Shown in pieces: positions 26,836 to 36,088 of a stretch of DNA of 64,000 nt (position 1 is its first letter; each line of letters begins with the position of its first letter). Location of the stretch: contig NZ_JBEPMA010000004.1 of assembly GCF_040545475.1 (NCBI RefSeq), positions 119,480 to 183,479 of the forward strand. Reading direction: 5' to 3'. Under the pieces are notes generated by a model, which made no database searches, was not told the DNA's origin, and saw nothing but the letters and a program-made list of their open reading frames with translations. The stretch comes from Peptoniphilus_A olsenii. Lineage in GTDB: Bacteria; Bacillota; Clostridia; Tissierellales; Peptoniphilaceae. The position numbers and the translations under genes were made by a program.

Positions 26836-27234
26836 ATGAAATTAAATTACAAAAAAATCTTTAAAAATGCAAGACCTTTAGCTAAAGAAGTTTTTAAAGA
26901 CAAAAAGAAATTTAACAAAGTCATAGATGAGTCTATGGAGTTGACGAAAGATAAAAATATATTTTTAGAATTTACAAAAGAATTAGGCATATTATTTAGT
27001 TTGTCGAAAGATTATTTAAAAGGAAATTATAAAAATGTAAAGAATAAGGATATTCTGATGGTTATTGCTGGACTCCTATATCTATTAAATCCTGCAGATA
27101 TTGTACCTGATTTTATTGTTGGAATTGGATTTATTGATGATTTAAGTGTTATTACCTATGTTTTTAGCAAACTTAAAAAAATATTAGATGATTATGAAGA
27201 GTGGAAAAATAACTATTCTAATTTATCATTTTAA
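26836..27234 (+). CDS. YkvA-like DUF1232 membrane protein
   Basis: 132-residue protein with the DUF1232 signature YLLNPADIVPDFIVGIGFID at about 82-101, and hydrophobic stretches on both sides of it. The N-terminal half is basic and helical. The function is unknown. A longer in-frame reading begins at 26773, but the ATG at 26836 has TTGGAGGAA upstream and removes an unrelated N-terminal extension overlapping pyrE. A terminator follows. Confidence 0.85.
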   Translation: MKLNYKKIFKNARPLAKEVFKDKKKFNKVIDESMELTKDKNIFLEFTKELGILFSLSKDYLKGNYKNVKNKDILMVIAGLLYLLNPADIVPDFIVGIGFIDDLSVITYVFSKLKKILDDYEEWKNNYSNLSF

Positions 27235-27242
27235 AGAGAAAC

Positions 27243-27276
27243 AAAAAATTATCAGAAATTTTTCTGGTAATTTTTT
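27243..27276 (+). terminator. Intrinsic terminator after YkvA-like gene
   Basis: An AT-rich hairpin with about 14 bp (AATTATCAGAA against TTCTGGTAATT, one T-G pair) and a 4-nt loop is followed by six T within the 3' arm. It separates the pyrFE region from the ECF transporter operon. Confidence 0.7.
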
Positions 27277-27313
27277 ATGCAGTATTTTATTATAGAATAT
27301 AATTTTCTTTTAA

Positions 27314-27343
27314 TTGGACTATTGTTAACTTTTATTTTATAAT
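27314..27343 (+). promoter_or_regulatory. Promoter of the ECF transporter operon
   Basis: TTGGAC (27314-27319) and TATAAT (27338-27343) are 18 nt apart, about 32 nt before the ecfA1 TTG start. TTGTTA at 27322 is an alternative -35 with poor spacing. Confidence 0.5.
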
Positions 27344-27375
27344 AATAGACGATAATATTTAATTGAGGCGAAAAA

Positions 27376-28203
27376 TTGATACAAATTAAGAATTTATCAT
27401 TTAAATATGATACAGAAGATGAAAATGCTAAACAAATAATTAAAAATGTAAGTCTAGATATACATGAGGGTGAATTCATAGCCTTACTTGGGCATAATGG
27501 TTCTGGGAAGTCAACTTTGGCTAAATTAATTAATGGATTATTAATTCCCCAAGAAGGAGATGTCTTAGTAGAAGGACTTAACACACGTTCAGACGATGAT
27601 ATCTGGGCTATTCGTGCAGAGGCTGGTATGGTTTTTCAAAATCCTGATAATCAACTTGTAGCTACAGTTGTCGAAGATGAAGTTGCTTTTGGACCAGAAA
27701 ATTTAGGAATTGCACCTGAAAATATACGAAAAAGAGTAGATGATTCTTTGAGAATAGTGGGTATGAGTGAATTTAAAAAACACGCTCCCCATTTACTAAG
27801 TGGCGGACAAAAACAACGAGTTGCTATAGCTGGAATTTTAGCAATGTCTCCAAAATATATAATTTTAGACGAACCTACTGCTATGTTAGATCCTAGTGGT
27901 AGAAAAGAAGTAATAGATACTTTGATTAGGCTAAATCGTGAAGAGAACAAAACTATAATACTAATAACTCATTACATGGAAGAGGCCGCTTTAAGTGATA
28001 GATTGGTAATTATGGAAGATGGAGAAATCGTATTAAAAGGTCAACCACGAGAAGTTTTTTCAAATGTAGATGCTATTAAAAAAATTGGTCTAGATGTTCC
28101 ACAAGTGACAGAGCTTGCAAGTGAACTTAGAAAAGATGGTTTTGATATTTCGACGAAAATATTAAATATAGATGAAATGGTAGAAGAGATATGTCAATTA
28201 TAG
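27376..28203 (+). CDS. ecfA1: ECF transporter ATPase EcfA1
   Basis: First ATPase of the energizing module for group II vitamin/metal ECF importers. Walker A is LLGHNGSGKSTLAKL, Q-loop VFQNPDNQLV, signature LLSGGQKQRVAIAG, Walker B YIILDEPTAMLD and the switch His in LITHYMEEA. There are 275 residues. The start is TTG after TTGAGGCG. It overlaps ecfA2 by 13 nt. No substrate-binding S component is adjacent, as expected for a shared module. Confidence 0.95.
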   Translation: MIQIKNLSFKYDTEDENAKQIIKNVSLDIHEGEFIALLGHNGSGKSTLAKLINGLLIPQEGDVLVEGLNTRSDDDIWAIRAEAGMVFQNPDNQLVATVVEDEVAFGPENLGIAPENIRKRVDDSLRIVGMSEFKKHAPHLLSGGQKQRVAIAGILAMSPKYIILDEPTAMLDPSGRKEVIDTLIRLNREENKTIILITHYMEEAALSDRLVIMEDGEIVLKGQPREVFSNVDAIKKIGLDVPQVTELASELRKDGFDISTKILNIDEMVEEICQL

Positions 28204-29057
28204 AAATAGAAAATCTTACTCATGTATATGGCAAAGACACTCCTTTCGAGAAAATTGCTATAGAAAATATTAATCTAAAAATCGAAGAAAATCAGTTTAT
28301 AGCTTTAATTGGACATACAGGTTCAGGGAAGTCCACATTAATTCAACATTTAAATGGTCTTTTGAAACCTACTTCAGGCAAAATAATTGCGGATGGAGTT
28401 CAGATTGATAAGAACTCAAGTAATTTGACAGATTTACGTAAAAAAATTGGACTCGTATTTCAATACCCAGAGTATCAACTTTTTGAAGAGACTGTAGAAA
28501 GAGATATTGCTTTTGGTCCTAAAAATTTGGGAGTAAGTGAAGACGAAGTTCGCAAAACGGTCAAGGATGCAATGAACTCAGTTGGTCTAACTTATGAAAA
28601 ATTCAAAGATAAATCTCCTTTTGAATTATCTGGTGGTCTTAAAAGAAGAGTTGCCATCGCTGGAGTATTGGCAATGAAACCGAAAGTTTTAATATTAGAT
28701 GAGCCCACGGCAGGTCTTGATCCAAGAGGTAGAGATGAAATACTAGATGAAGTTTTAGAAATCCATAAAAAAAATAATATAACAATTATACTAGTTTCTC
28801 ACTCAATGGAAGATGTAGCCAAAATAGCACAGAGATTGATAGTTATGGACAAGGGAAAAATTTTAATGGATTCTTCGCCAAGAGAGATATTTAAAAGAGA
28901 AGAAGAACTAAAAAAGGCAGGGCTTGGAATACCTCAAATTACATCATTTATGCGTGCTTTAAAGAAAAAGGGAATTGAAGTAAATGACGACTGTATAACT
29001 GTTAGTGAAGCTAAGACATCTTTGGAAAAGTATTTAAGGAGCAGCAAAAATGTTTAA
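28191..29057 (+). CDS. ecfA2: ECF transporter ATPase EcfA2
   Basis: Second ATPase of the ECF module. Walker A LIGHTGSGKSTLIQHL, Q-loop VFQYPEYQLF and Walker B VLILDEPTAGLD are intact. The ABC signature reads FELSGGLKRRVAIAG, with Leu in place of the Gln of LSGGQ. Length is 288. It overlaps ecfA1 by 13 nt and ecfT by 8 nt, implying translational coupling and matched stoichiometry. Confidence 0.95.
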   Translation: MSIIEIENLTHVYGKDTPFEKIAIENINLKIEENQFIALIGHTGSGKSTLIQHLNGLLKPTSGKIIADGVQIDKNSSNLTDLRKKIGLVFQYPEYQLFEETVERDIAFGPKNLGVSEDEVRKTVKDAMNSVGLTYEKFKDKSPFELSGGLKRRVAIAGVLAMKPKVLILDEPTAGLDPRGRDEILDEVLEIHKKNNITIILVSHSMEDVAKIAQRLIVMDKGKILMDSSPREIFKREEELKKAGLGIPQITSFMRALKKKGIEVNDDCITVSEAKTSLEKYLRSSKNV

Positions 29058-29847
29058 AGATATAACAATTGGTCAATATTTTCCAGGAGAATCAGCTGTT
29101 CATAAATATGATCCTAGGCTGAAAATTATCACAATGGTGTTATTTATAATTACATTATTTTTTATTAAATCAATGTATCTTTATATACCCATTGTGTTTT
29201 ATCTAGTACTTGTTATAGCTGTTGCTAAACTACCAATAAAAATGGTATTTAAAGGTTTAAGACCTTTAAGATGGATAATTCTAATTACATTTATCATAAA
29301 CTTAGTATTTACACCAGGTGAAGAAATTTTTAGAGTATGGAAAATTCCAATAACTGATCAAGGTTTAAATACAGCACTTTTAATGGGAATAAGATTAATA
29401 TTATTAGTTTTAGGCACCAGTATACTAACTTATACCACATCTCCAATTGAACTTACTGATGGGATAGAAGCATTACTTAATCCACTTAGAAAAATTGGAG
29501 TTCCTAGTCATGAAATAGCCATGATGATGACAATTGCACTTAGATTTATACCAACATTAATTGAAGAAACTGATAAAATAATCAAAGCTCAGATGGTCCG
29601 TGGTGCAGATTTTGAATCTGGAAATTTAATCAGAAGGGCAAAAAATTTAGTTCCTTTATTAGTGCCACTATTTATAAATTCATTTAGAAGAGCAGAGGAA
29701 CTTGCTACGGCAATGGAAGCTAGATGCTATCGGGGTGGAGAAGGTAGAACAAAAATGAATGAACTCAAAATTTTAAATTCTGACAGAATTCTATTTATAG
29801 GTAATATAATTTTTTATATGGTTATAGTAGTGGTTTCTAGAATATGA
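29050..29847 (+). CDS. ecfT: ECF transporter transmembrane component EcfT
   Basis: Membrane scaffold joining EcfA1/EcfA2 to interchangeable S components. Five or so hydrophobic segments span about residues 25-130 and 240-262. The cytoplasmic coupling helices carry the two Ala-Arg-Gly-type signatures, here MVRGADFES (about 180) and MEARCYRGG (about 220). It has 265 residues. It overlaps truA by 4 nt, the standard ecfA1-ecfA2-ecfT-truA order of Firmicutes. Confidence 0.94.
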   Translation: MFKDITIGQYFPGESAVHKYDPRLKIITMVLFIITLFFIKSMYLYIPIVFYLVLVIAVAKLPIKMVFKGLRPLRWIILITFIINLVFTPGEEIFRVWKIPITDQGLNTALLMGIRLILLVLGTSILTYTTSPIELTDGIEALLNPLRKIGVPSHEIAMMMTIALRFIPTLIEETDKIIKAQMVRGADFESGNLIRRAKNLVPLLVPLFINSFRRAEELATAMEARCYRGGEGRTKMNELKILNSDRILFIGNIIFYMVIVVVSRI

Positions 29848-30575
29848 ATATCTTAATTAAAATATCCTATGATGGCACAAACTTTTATGGATTCCAAAAT
29901 CAACCAGATAGAAGAACTGTTGAAGGAGAGTTGGCCTTAGGTGTAAAGAAAACACTAAAAAAAGATACCAAAATTTATTATGCTGGCAGAACTGACAGAG
30001 GAGTTCATGCTATTGGTCAATATGCGAATTTTCATGCAGATACTACAATAGACATTGGAAATTTACCAAAAGTTTTAAATTTCAATTTGCCAGATGATGT
30101 GTCAGTTATAGGAGCTAAATATGTAGATGATAATTTTCATGCAAGGTTTTCTGCTAAAAAGAAGAAATATCGATATGTAGTTTATAGATCTAGATATAGA
30201 AATGCTTTGTTATTCAATAGGGCTTACCAGTATCCTTACGAACTTAATACTGATAAAATGAGAAGTTCACTAGCATGTTTACTTGGAGAGCATGATTATA
30301 AATCTTTTATGGGAAGAAATGCTATTGTAAAAGACACAATCAGAAGTATTGATTCAATTGAGATTATAGAAAAAGGTAAATTTTTGTATTTTGATTTTAT
30401 TGGAAAATCTTTTCTAAAAAATATGATTAGAATAATTGTAGGCACTGCTTTAGAAATTGGAAATGGCAGATACGATGAAACTTTTATGAAAGAAGTATTA
30501 GAGAAAAAAAACCGCAAGTCAGCAGGACCGACTGCTCCTAGTTCTGGTTTATATTTATTAGATGTTAAGTATTAA
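29844..30575 (+). CDS. truA: tRNA pseudouridine(38-40) synthase
   Basis: Isomerises uridines 38-40 of the anticodon arm. The catalytic Asp lies in YYAGRTDRGVHAIGQ (about residues 47-61); KKYRYVVY and SFLKNMIRIIVGTALEIGNG are also conserved. It has 243 residues and is last in the ECF operon, with a terminator overlapping its stop region. Confidence 0.95.
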   Translation: MNILIKISYDGTNFYGFQNQPDRRTVEGELALGVKKTLKKDTKIYYAGRTDRGVHAIGQYANFHADTTIDIGNLPKVLNFNLPDDVSVIGAKYVDDNFHARFSAKKKKYRYVVYRSRYRNALLFNRAYQYPYELNTDKMRSSLACLLGEHDYKSFMGRNAIVKDTIRSIDSIEIIEKGKFLYFDFIGKSFLKNMIRIIVGTALEIGNGRYDETFMKEVLEKKNRKSAGPTAPSSGLYLLDVKY

Positions 30576-30599
30576 GTGCAATTATTGTTGCACTTTTTT
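30575..30599 (+). terminator. Intrinsic terminator after truA
   Basis: AGTGCAA and TTGCACT form a 7-bp stem with a TTATTG loop and a run of T. The 5' arm begins at the last base of the truA stop codon. Confidence 0.8.
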
Positions 30600-30677
30600 A
30601 TTTATCTCAATGAGATGTTTAGTTAATTACATTTTAAAATAATATTTCGAGATTAAATTTTTTAATTTATGATAGAA

Positions 30678-30683
30678 TATAAT
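30678..30683 (+). promoter_or_regulatory. -10 element before pyrC
   Basis: TATAAT lies 20 nt before the pyrC ATG. There is no recognisable -35 (TAAATT at 17 nt). No PyrR-binding RNA structure is evident in this short leader. Confidence 0.4.
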
Positions 30684-30703
30684 AAAAACATTTGGAGGGC
30701 ATT

Positions 30704-31963
30704 ATGTTAATTAAAAATGGTAGAGTGATTAATCCTGCAACAAATTTAGATGAAGTAACTGATATTTTGATAGAAGATGGTAAAGTTTCTAAGATTGAAA
30801 AAAATATTGATTTAGATGATAAAGAAATTATTGATGCAAAAAATAAAATTGTAATTCCAGGTCTTGTTGATGTTCATGTTCATTTCAGAGAACCAGGACA
30901 AACACATAAAGAAGATTTAGTTACAGGTTCACAATCTGCTATAGCTGGTGGATTTACAACAGTAGTTCAAATGGCAAATACTAGTCCGAAAATTGACAAT
31001 GAAAAAATAATTGAAGATTTTTACAAAAAAGCTCAAGAATTACCATTAAACGTTTATACAGTTTCTGCATTAACTAAAAATTTTAAAGATACAAATCTTG
31101 TTGACATGGAAGCAAATTTAAAAGCTGGAGCAGTTGCTTTTACAGACGATGGAATTCCAAATAGAAATTCGGATCTAATACTTAATGCAATGGAAAAAGC
31201 AAAAAAACTGAATACTTTAATTTCATTCCATGAAGAAGACCCAAATTTAATAAAACAAAATGGAATTAATCATTCAAAAGTGTCTGAAAAAATGAATTTA
31301 TATGGTTCACCAACAATCGCTGAATCTTCATTTATTGCCCGCGATGTTTCGTTTGCAATTTATACAGGTGCAAAAGTATGCGTTCAACATATATCTACAG
31401 CGTTGGGAGTTGATTTAATAAAATTTGGAAAAGAGCATGGAGCATATATTTATGCTGAAGTGACTCCTCATCATATTGCCCTAAATGATAGTTCAGTTTT
31501 AAAATATAATACTCTTGCCAAGATGAATCCACCACTTAGAAGTGAAAAAGATAGATTAAGAATAATTGAAGGAATAAAAGATGGAACAATAGAAATTATT
31601 GCAACAGACCATGCTCCTCACTCTGTAGATGAAAAAAATAGGGAATTTACAAAGGCACCCTCAGGAATTATTGGTCTTGAAACTTCTTTTTCAGTATGTT
31701 ATCAAAATTTGGTAAAAAACAATGTAATTTCATTAAATAAGTTAATCCAACTTATGAGTTTAAATCCTTCTAAAATTTATGGACTTGAAGGTGGAGATAT
31801 TTCAGAAGGAAAAAATGCAGATATAGCCATTATTGATTTAGACAAAGAATATGAATTAAATAAATTTAAATCTAAATCATCAAACACACCTTTTAAAGGA
31901 ACTAAACTTAATGCAATGGTAGAAAAGACAATAGTTAAAGGTAAAGTAGTTTATAGCATTTAA
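30704..31963 (+). CDS. pyrC: Dihydroorotase
   Basis: Zinc amidohydrolase that cyclises carbamoyl-aspartate in pyrimidine synthesis. The type I/III signature is PGLVDVHVHFREPGQTHKED (metal His pair at about 58-60), with ATDHAPHSVDEK and a C-terminal EGKNADIAIIDLD. It has 419 residues. An in-frame TTG at 30692 is possible, but the ATG at 30704 follows GGAGGG at proper spacing. It lies apart from pyrFE by the ECF operon; pyrB, pyrD and carAB are not in the window. Confidence 0.94.
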   Translation: MLIKNGRVINPATNLDEVTDILIEDGKVSKIEKNIDLDDKEIIDAKNKIVIPGLVDVHVHFREPGQTHKEDLVTGSQSAIAGGFTTVVQMANTSPKIDNEKIIEDFYKKAQELPLNVYTVSALTKNFKDTNLVDMEANLKAGAVAFTDDGIPNRNSDLILNAMEKAKKLNTLISFHEEDPNLIKQNGINHSKVSEKMNLYGSPTIAESSFIARDVSFAIYTGAKVCVQHISTALGVDLIKFGKEHGAYIYAEVTPHHIALNDSSVLKYNTLAKMNPPLRSEKDRLRIIEGIKDGTIEIIATDHAPHSVDEKNREFTKAPSGIIGLETSFSVCYQNLVKNNVISLNKLIQLMSLNPSKIYGLEGGDISEGKNADIAIIDLDKEYELNKFKSKSSNTPFKGTKLNAMVEKTIVKGKVVYSI

Positions 31964-32058
31964 AAGGTTTCAAATTGGATACAAAATATAAGATTTGTGT
32001 TAATAACTTTTAAATCTATGTTAGATAGTGTATTATGAATTTGAGGTAGGTGAGAACC

Positions 32059-33825
32059 ATGCAAATTTTTAATGTAAAACTATTTAATTTCACAAATTTG
32101 AAAAACACCTTTAAAAGATTTCCTCTAGTTATTTTATCGGCAGCATTAACCTCATTTTTTTATATAATGAGTACTTTCGATTTGGGCAAAACAGGAGAGA
32201 ATTTCTACCTGAAACTGGCCTTTCTATCATTATTTGCAATATTTTTGTTTGCATTTATGAATTTATTTAATGAGGGACTTACAAATTATTTTGACCTGAA
32301 TAATGTAAAAAAGAACAAATTTTTCACAATAATTTCTTATGCTTTATGTCCACCAATATTATATGGAATTTATGAAGTAATAAACGATGATGTAGAAGTT
32401 TTGAGCACTATTGATTCTCAATTTATGTATTTTACATTTCTTTTTACATTTGTAGTGGGTACGGCTTTTATTGCCAAATTTTATTTTCATAGAGATTATG
32501 TTGCTTATTTTACGAAATTAATGACATCCTTTGTTGTATCTAATATATATAGTGTCATTGTTTTTATAGGCATAAGTGCGATAATTTTTGCTTTAGATAA
32601 ATTATTTAAAATAAGTTTTAATTCTATTATATATTTTAGGACAGCTATATTAGTTTTTGTTCTTTTTAATGTGGTGACATTTTTATCAGATTTTCCAAAG
32701 ACAAAAGATTCCTATATAGATTATAAGTATGCTACACCTTTTAGAATACTTTTAATTTATATAATGTTACCTATAATTATAATTTATACTGCAATACTAA
32801 TTGTATATTTCTTGAAGATTCTTATCTTTTGGGTTATACCACAAGGAATTATTGTGCATTTAGTACTATGGTTTTCTATTTTTTGTGTATTCTATATGTT
32901 TTTCATATCTAGAATAGATACTAATACTTTTGTCAATAAATTTAAGAAGATTTTTCCGTTTTTTATTTTCCCTTTATTAGCGATGATGTTCTTTGCATTG
33001 TTTATAAGGATTAATGAATATGGATTGACAGAAAATAGATATCTAGTTATGGCAGCAGGAATATGGATATTTTTATCTATGATTTATTATTTACTATATA
33101 AAGATAATTCCAATATTACTATTCCAATACTACTTTCTATTATTTTGTTATTGACTTCAATTGGACCTATTTCTGCCACTAGGCTTACAATAAAATCACA
33201 AAGGGCAAGATTTATTAGTGTTTTAAAAAGAAATGATATGATATCTGATAATCGCATAATTCCTAATCCAGATGTAAATAGTGTTGATAAAAAGAGAATA
33301 ATGGGAATTTTAAATTTTATGTCCAATGGCAAGCGTCTTGATAAATTGCCTTATTTACCTGTGAATTTTGTAAATGCAGATGATAATATTAAACAGGTTT
33401 TTGGTTTTGATGGCACAGGGATATATACAGATGTGTACTTGGGATATATGTTAAATGAAGATTATAATCCAAAAGAACCCTCTGAGCTTGCTCCTATTGA
33501 TATCGAAGGATTTAAATCTTTAGTCGTTGTAGATATCAGTTCTGAAGGTACAATTTACAGTGATTACAAATTTATTCACAAAAATAGCGAAATAGATATC
33601 TATGAATTTTCTTCAGAAGAAGATGAGTTTAAAAAGATTCATACGATAGATTTGCGTGAATTAAAAGATAAATTGAGAACATTAAGAAAGACTGAAGAAG
33701 CTATTAAGCCCGAAGATTTAGAAATAGAATTTCCAGGGCATAAAATTATATTTACCAATTTATATTTTCCAACAGAAGATGAATTTGATGATGTTTATTT
33801 AAACTTTTATTTGTTGAGGTCATGA
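32059..33825 (+). CDS. DUF4153-type multi-pass membrane protein
   Basis: 588 residues. About ten or eleven hydrophobic segments occupy residues 20-385, followed by a soluble, acidic C-terminal domain of roughly 200 residues. The membrane part resembles DUF4153 proteins (FKRFPLVILSAALTSFFY; GLTNYFDL); the function is unknown. A GTG at 32050 is in frame, but the ATG at 32059 has AGGTGAG 5 nt upstream. It overlaps the next gene by 4 nt, suggesting the two work together. Confidence 0.75.
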   Translation: MQIFNVKLFNFTNLKNTFKRFPLVILSAALTSFFYIMSTFDLGKTGENFYLKLAFLSLFAIFLFAFMNLFNEGLTNYFDLNNVKKNKFFTIISYALCPPILYGIYEVINDDVEVLSTIDSQFMYFTFLFTFVVGTAFIAKFYFHRDYVAYFTKLMTSFVVSNIYSVIVFIGISAIIFALDKLFKISFNSIIYFRTAILVFVLFNVVTFLSDFPKTKDSYIDYKYATPFRILLIYIMLPIIIIYTAILIVYFLKILIFWVIPQGIIVHLVLWFSIFCVFYMFFISRIDTNTFVNKFKKIFPFFIFPLLAMMFFALFIRINEYGLTENRYLVMAAGIWIFLSMIYYLLYKDNSNITIPILLSIILLLTSIGPISATRLTIKSQRARFISVLKRNDMISDNRIIPNPDVNSVDKKRIMGILNFMSNGKRLDKLPYLPVNFVNADDNIKQVFGFDGTGIYTDVYLGYMLNEDYNPKEPSELAPIDIEGFKSLVVVDISSEGTIYSDYKFIHKNSEIDIYEFSSEEDEFKKIHTIDLRELKDKLRTLRKTEEAIKPEDLEIEFPGHKIIFTNLYFPTEDEFDDVYLNFYLLRS

Positions 33826-34286
33826 TGTATTATATTAATTTTGAAAATGATGTTTTTATTGATGAAAATCTAGATTTTCGTTTTATGGAAGATTTAGTGA
33901 GAATTAATCTTCAAAAATCTGACTCCTATGAACTGAAAATTTTAAAAGAAAATAAAGATATTAAAAAGAAAGTTGAAGATATCGCTGTATATTCCGATGA
34001 AAATGTATTTGAATATATTTATCAAGGAATAATAGATGAGGATTTTAAAGAAATGCTCCTCAAAAATTTGTTAGATAAAAATGCACTCAAAATTTTTGGT
34101 ATTTCACTTTTTGATGATGGGAAGTTGACATTTGAGTCTATAAATTTTGGCAGTGAAGTATATTTATTTGGTTTTAATGAGCATAGTGTAGTTGATGTAG
34201 TAAGTGAATTAGAGCAAGTGTATGGCATTGATGAAATTAATGTATATACCAATGAAGAGGAAGAAGGGCATAAACACCATCATTAA
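33822..34286 (+). CDS. Uncharacterised acidic protein with histidine-rich tail
   Basis: 154 residues, soluble, acidic (many Asp/Glu), with no motif I recognise. The last residues are EEEEGHKHHH, a short acidic then histidine-rich tail that could bind a metal ion. The start is the first of two adjacent ATG codons in an ATGATG that overlaps the DUF4153 gene's TGA stop; the second would also serve. Coupling to the membrane protein suggests a partner role. Codon use is like the neighbours. Confidence 0.65.
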   Translation: MMYYINFENDVFIDENLDFRFMEDLVRINLQKSDSYELKILKENKDIKKKVEDIAVYSDENVFEYIYQGIIDEDFKEMLLKNLLDKNALKIFGISLFDDGKLTFESINFGSEVYLFGFNEHSVVDVVSELEQVYGIDEINVYTNEEEEGHKHHH

Positions 34287-34294
34287 ATATAAAT

Positions 34295-34361
34295 AAAAAA
34301 ATCGGATTTTGTTACTATAATTAGTATAAAGAGTTTTAGTACAAAATTCGATTTTTTTTTT
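34295..34361. terminator. Convergent bidirectional terminator
   Basis: AAATCGgATTTTGT pairs with ACAAAATtCGATTT in a long stem, with an inner TACTA/TAGTA hairpin in the loop. Ten T follow on the plus strand and six T on the minus strand, so it serves both the DUF4153 operon and leftward ppaC. Confidence 0.75.
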
Positions 34362-34367
34362 AAATAT

Positions 34368-35999
34368 TTATAAACTTTCAGATACTGCATTTGTTACTGT
34401 TGGTATTAATTGTTTTTTCCTTGATAATAATCCTTTTGATATAAATTTGTCGTTATCAATACTTGCGTTAAATTTTTCGGCAATTTCTTTTTTAAACTCA
34501 CCAACTACAATAATCTCAGAAATCTCCTTAAAGATATCAGTAATCATCAGTATGAAAGTGTCAGTAGAATTTTCATTTATAAAGTTTTCCATTTCTATTT
34601 TTAAGTCTTTTTCTATACTTTCTAAACTAGATAAATTCATTGTGAAAATTTGACAAACTCTTATATTTTTATTCTCAATAGAAAAATCTTTCACATCACT
34701 TTTCAAAAGTTCGTCAGCTTTTTTACCCTCAAGGCTTGTGCCTGCTTTAAACATTTCCATTGCATATTCTTCTACATCTATTGCTGCAATTTTTTTCATT
34801 TTTTCAAGTACATATTTATCAGTCTCTGTCGAAGTAGGAGATCTAAACAAAAGAGTATCTGAAATTATTGCAGAACATAAAAGTCCTGCAATTGCCCTAG
34901 AAGGTTTAATTCCATTTTCAAAAAACATCTTTGACACAATTGTTGCAGTTGAGCCCACAGGTTCATTTCTAAAATAAATTGGATTTGAAGTAGAAATATT
35001 TGCTACTCTGTGATGATCAACTATTTGTATTATTTCAGCAGAGTCAATATCATCTATAGATTGATTTTTTTCATTATGGTCTACAAGAATTAATTTTTTT
35101 CTCAAATTTGAAATTAAATGATATCTTGAGATATTTCCTATTACTTGATTTTTATTATCGAGTACTGGATAAGATCTAAATCTCGATTGACTCATTTTTT
35201 CTCTTACATCATCAATTAAATCGTCTTTATGAAAAACAACCAGATTTTCTTTCGTCATCACATAATTTACAGGAACCGCTTGTGGAAGAATCCTGGCAAC
35301 CATAAAAGTAGATAGGCCAGTTGTTATTACAGCGACGCCACGTTTTTTAGCAAGTTCAAGTACATCATCATCTAATTGAGTTGATATAGTTAATATTAAA
35401 AGTGAAATATTGTTATTAATAGCAGATTCTTGGTCAAATTTGTCATCTCCAACTATCACAATATCTCCTTCTTTAATTAAATCTTCTTTTTTAATAGCTT
35501 TGACAGCCATTTTACCACTCATAGGACGTAAATTATCAGGTTTATAAATAATTTTTGCACGCAAAACATCTATGATATTTTCAAATGATGTATTGGAACG
35601 GCCAATAATAGAATCATCCCATATTTCCATATAAGTGGAAGCAATATTTGAAAGTGAAACTATCCCAATTAAATTATCAGTATCATCAACTACAGGTAGA
35701 GAATTAATATTGTTTTTTTGAATTAAATCCATTGCATTTGCCATACTCATGTCTGGACTTACACAATAAGCTGGGTCAATTTCAATATCTCTAACTTGAG
35801 GTTTTATAGAAGTTTTTAAACGTGGGGCTTCTACATTAAAAAAATTTAACACAAATTCAGTTTCTCTATTAAGATTTCCAAGTCTAATTGCTTCGGCAGG
35901 TTCTCCCATTTTATTTTTTAGTTCTGCAAGTGCTAATGCAGAGCATATACTGTCAGTATCAGGGTTTTTATGTCCAGTGATATAAATTTTATTTTTCAT
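34368..35999 (-). CDS. ppaC: Manganese-dependent inorganic pyrophosphatase with CBS and DRTGG domains
   Basis: Family II pyrophosphatase hydrolysing PPi to phosphate. DHH-family metal motifs are GHKNPDTDSI (about residues 8-17) and VDHHRVAN (about 325). Two CBS domains (about 70-125 and 250-305) with a DRTGG domain between them are inserted in the catalytic region, the form regulated by adenine nucleotides in Clostridia. It has 543 residues. The start at 35999 follows TTGGAGGTAAT; a longer reading lacks a site. It is divergent from the flavoprotein gene. Confidence 0.93.
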   Translation of the reverse strand: MKNKIYITGHKNPDTDSICSALALAELKNKMGEPAEAIRLGNLNRETEFVLNFFNVEAPRLKTSIKPQVRDIEIDPAYCVSPDMSMANAMDLIQKNNINSLPVVDDTDNLIGIVSLSNIASTYMEIWDDSIIGRSNTSFENIIDVLRAKIIYKPDNLRPMSGKMAVKAIKKEDLIKEGDIVIVGDDKFDQESAINNNISLLILTISTQLDDDVLELAKKRGVAVITTGLSTFMVARILPQAVPVNYVMTKENLVVFHKDDLIDDVREKMSQSRFRSYPVLDNKNQVIGNISRYHLISNLRKKLILVDHNEKNQSIDDIDSAEIIQIVDHHRVANISTSNPIYFRNEPVGSTATIVSKMFFENGIKPSRAIAGLLCSAIISDTLLFRSPTSTETDKYVLEKMKKIAAIDVEEYAMEMFKAGTSLEGKKADELLKSDVKDFSIENKNIRVCQIFTMNLSSLESIEKDLKIEMENFINENSTDTFILMITDIFKEISEIIVVGEFKKEIAEKFNASIDNDKFISKGLLSRKKQLIPTVTNAVSESL

Positions 36000-36022
36000 T
36001 ATTACCTCCAATTTTCAAATAA

Positions 36023-36028
36023 ATTATA
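36023..36028 (-). promoter_or_regulatory. ppaC promoter (-10)
   Basis: On the minus strand TG-T-TATAAT is an extended -10 about 24 nt before the ppaC start. No good -35 is seen. Confidence 0.5.
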
Positions 36029-36068
36029 ACATAGATTGTAGTAAATATTGTATTAATATAGGATTTTG

Positions 36069-36077
36069 ATATATAAT
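36069..36077 (+). promoter_or_regulatory. -10 element very close to the flavoprotein start
   Basis: TATAAT at 36072-36077, preceded by GATA rather than a strict TGn, lies 11 nt before the ATG at 36089. The transcript would start within about 5 nt of the ATG, leaving no ribosome-binding site. Confidence 0.5.
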
Positions 36078-36088
36078 CTATAGAGATC

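Noticed and set aside
34257..34286. C-terminal HKHHH as a leftover cloning His-tag
   Set aside because: It is only four histidines with an interrupting Lys, joins smoothly to a native acidic tail and stop, and the surrounding sequence is ordinary chromosome.
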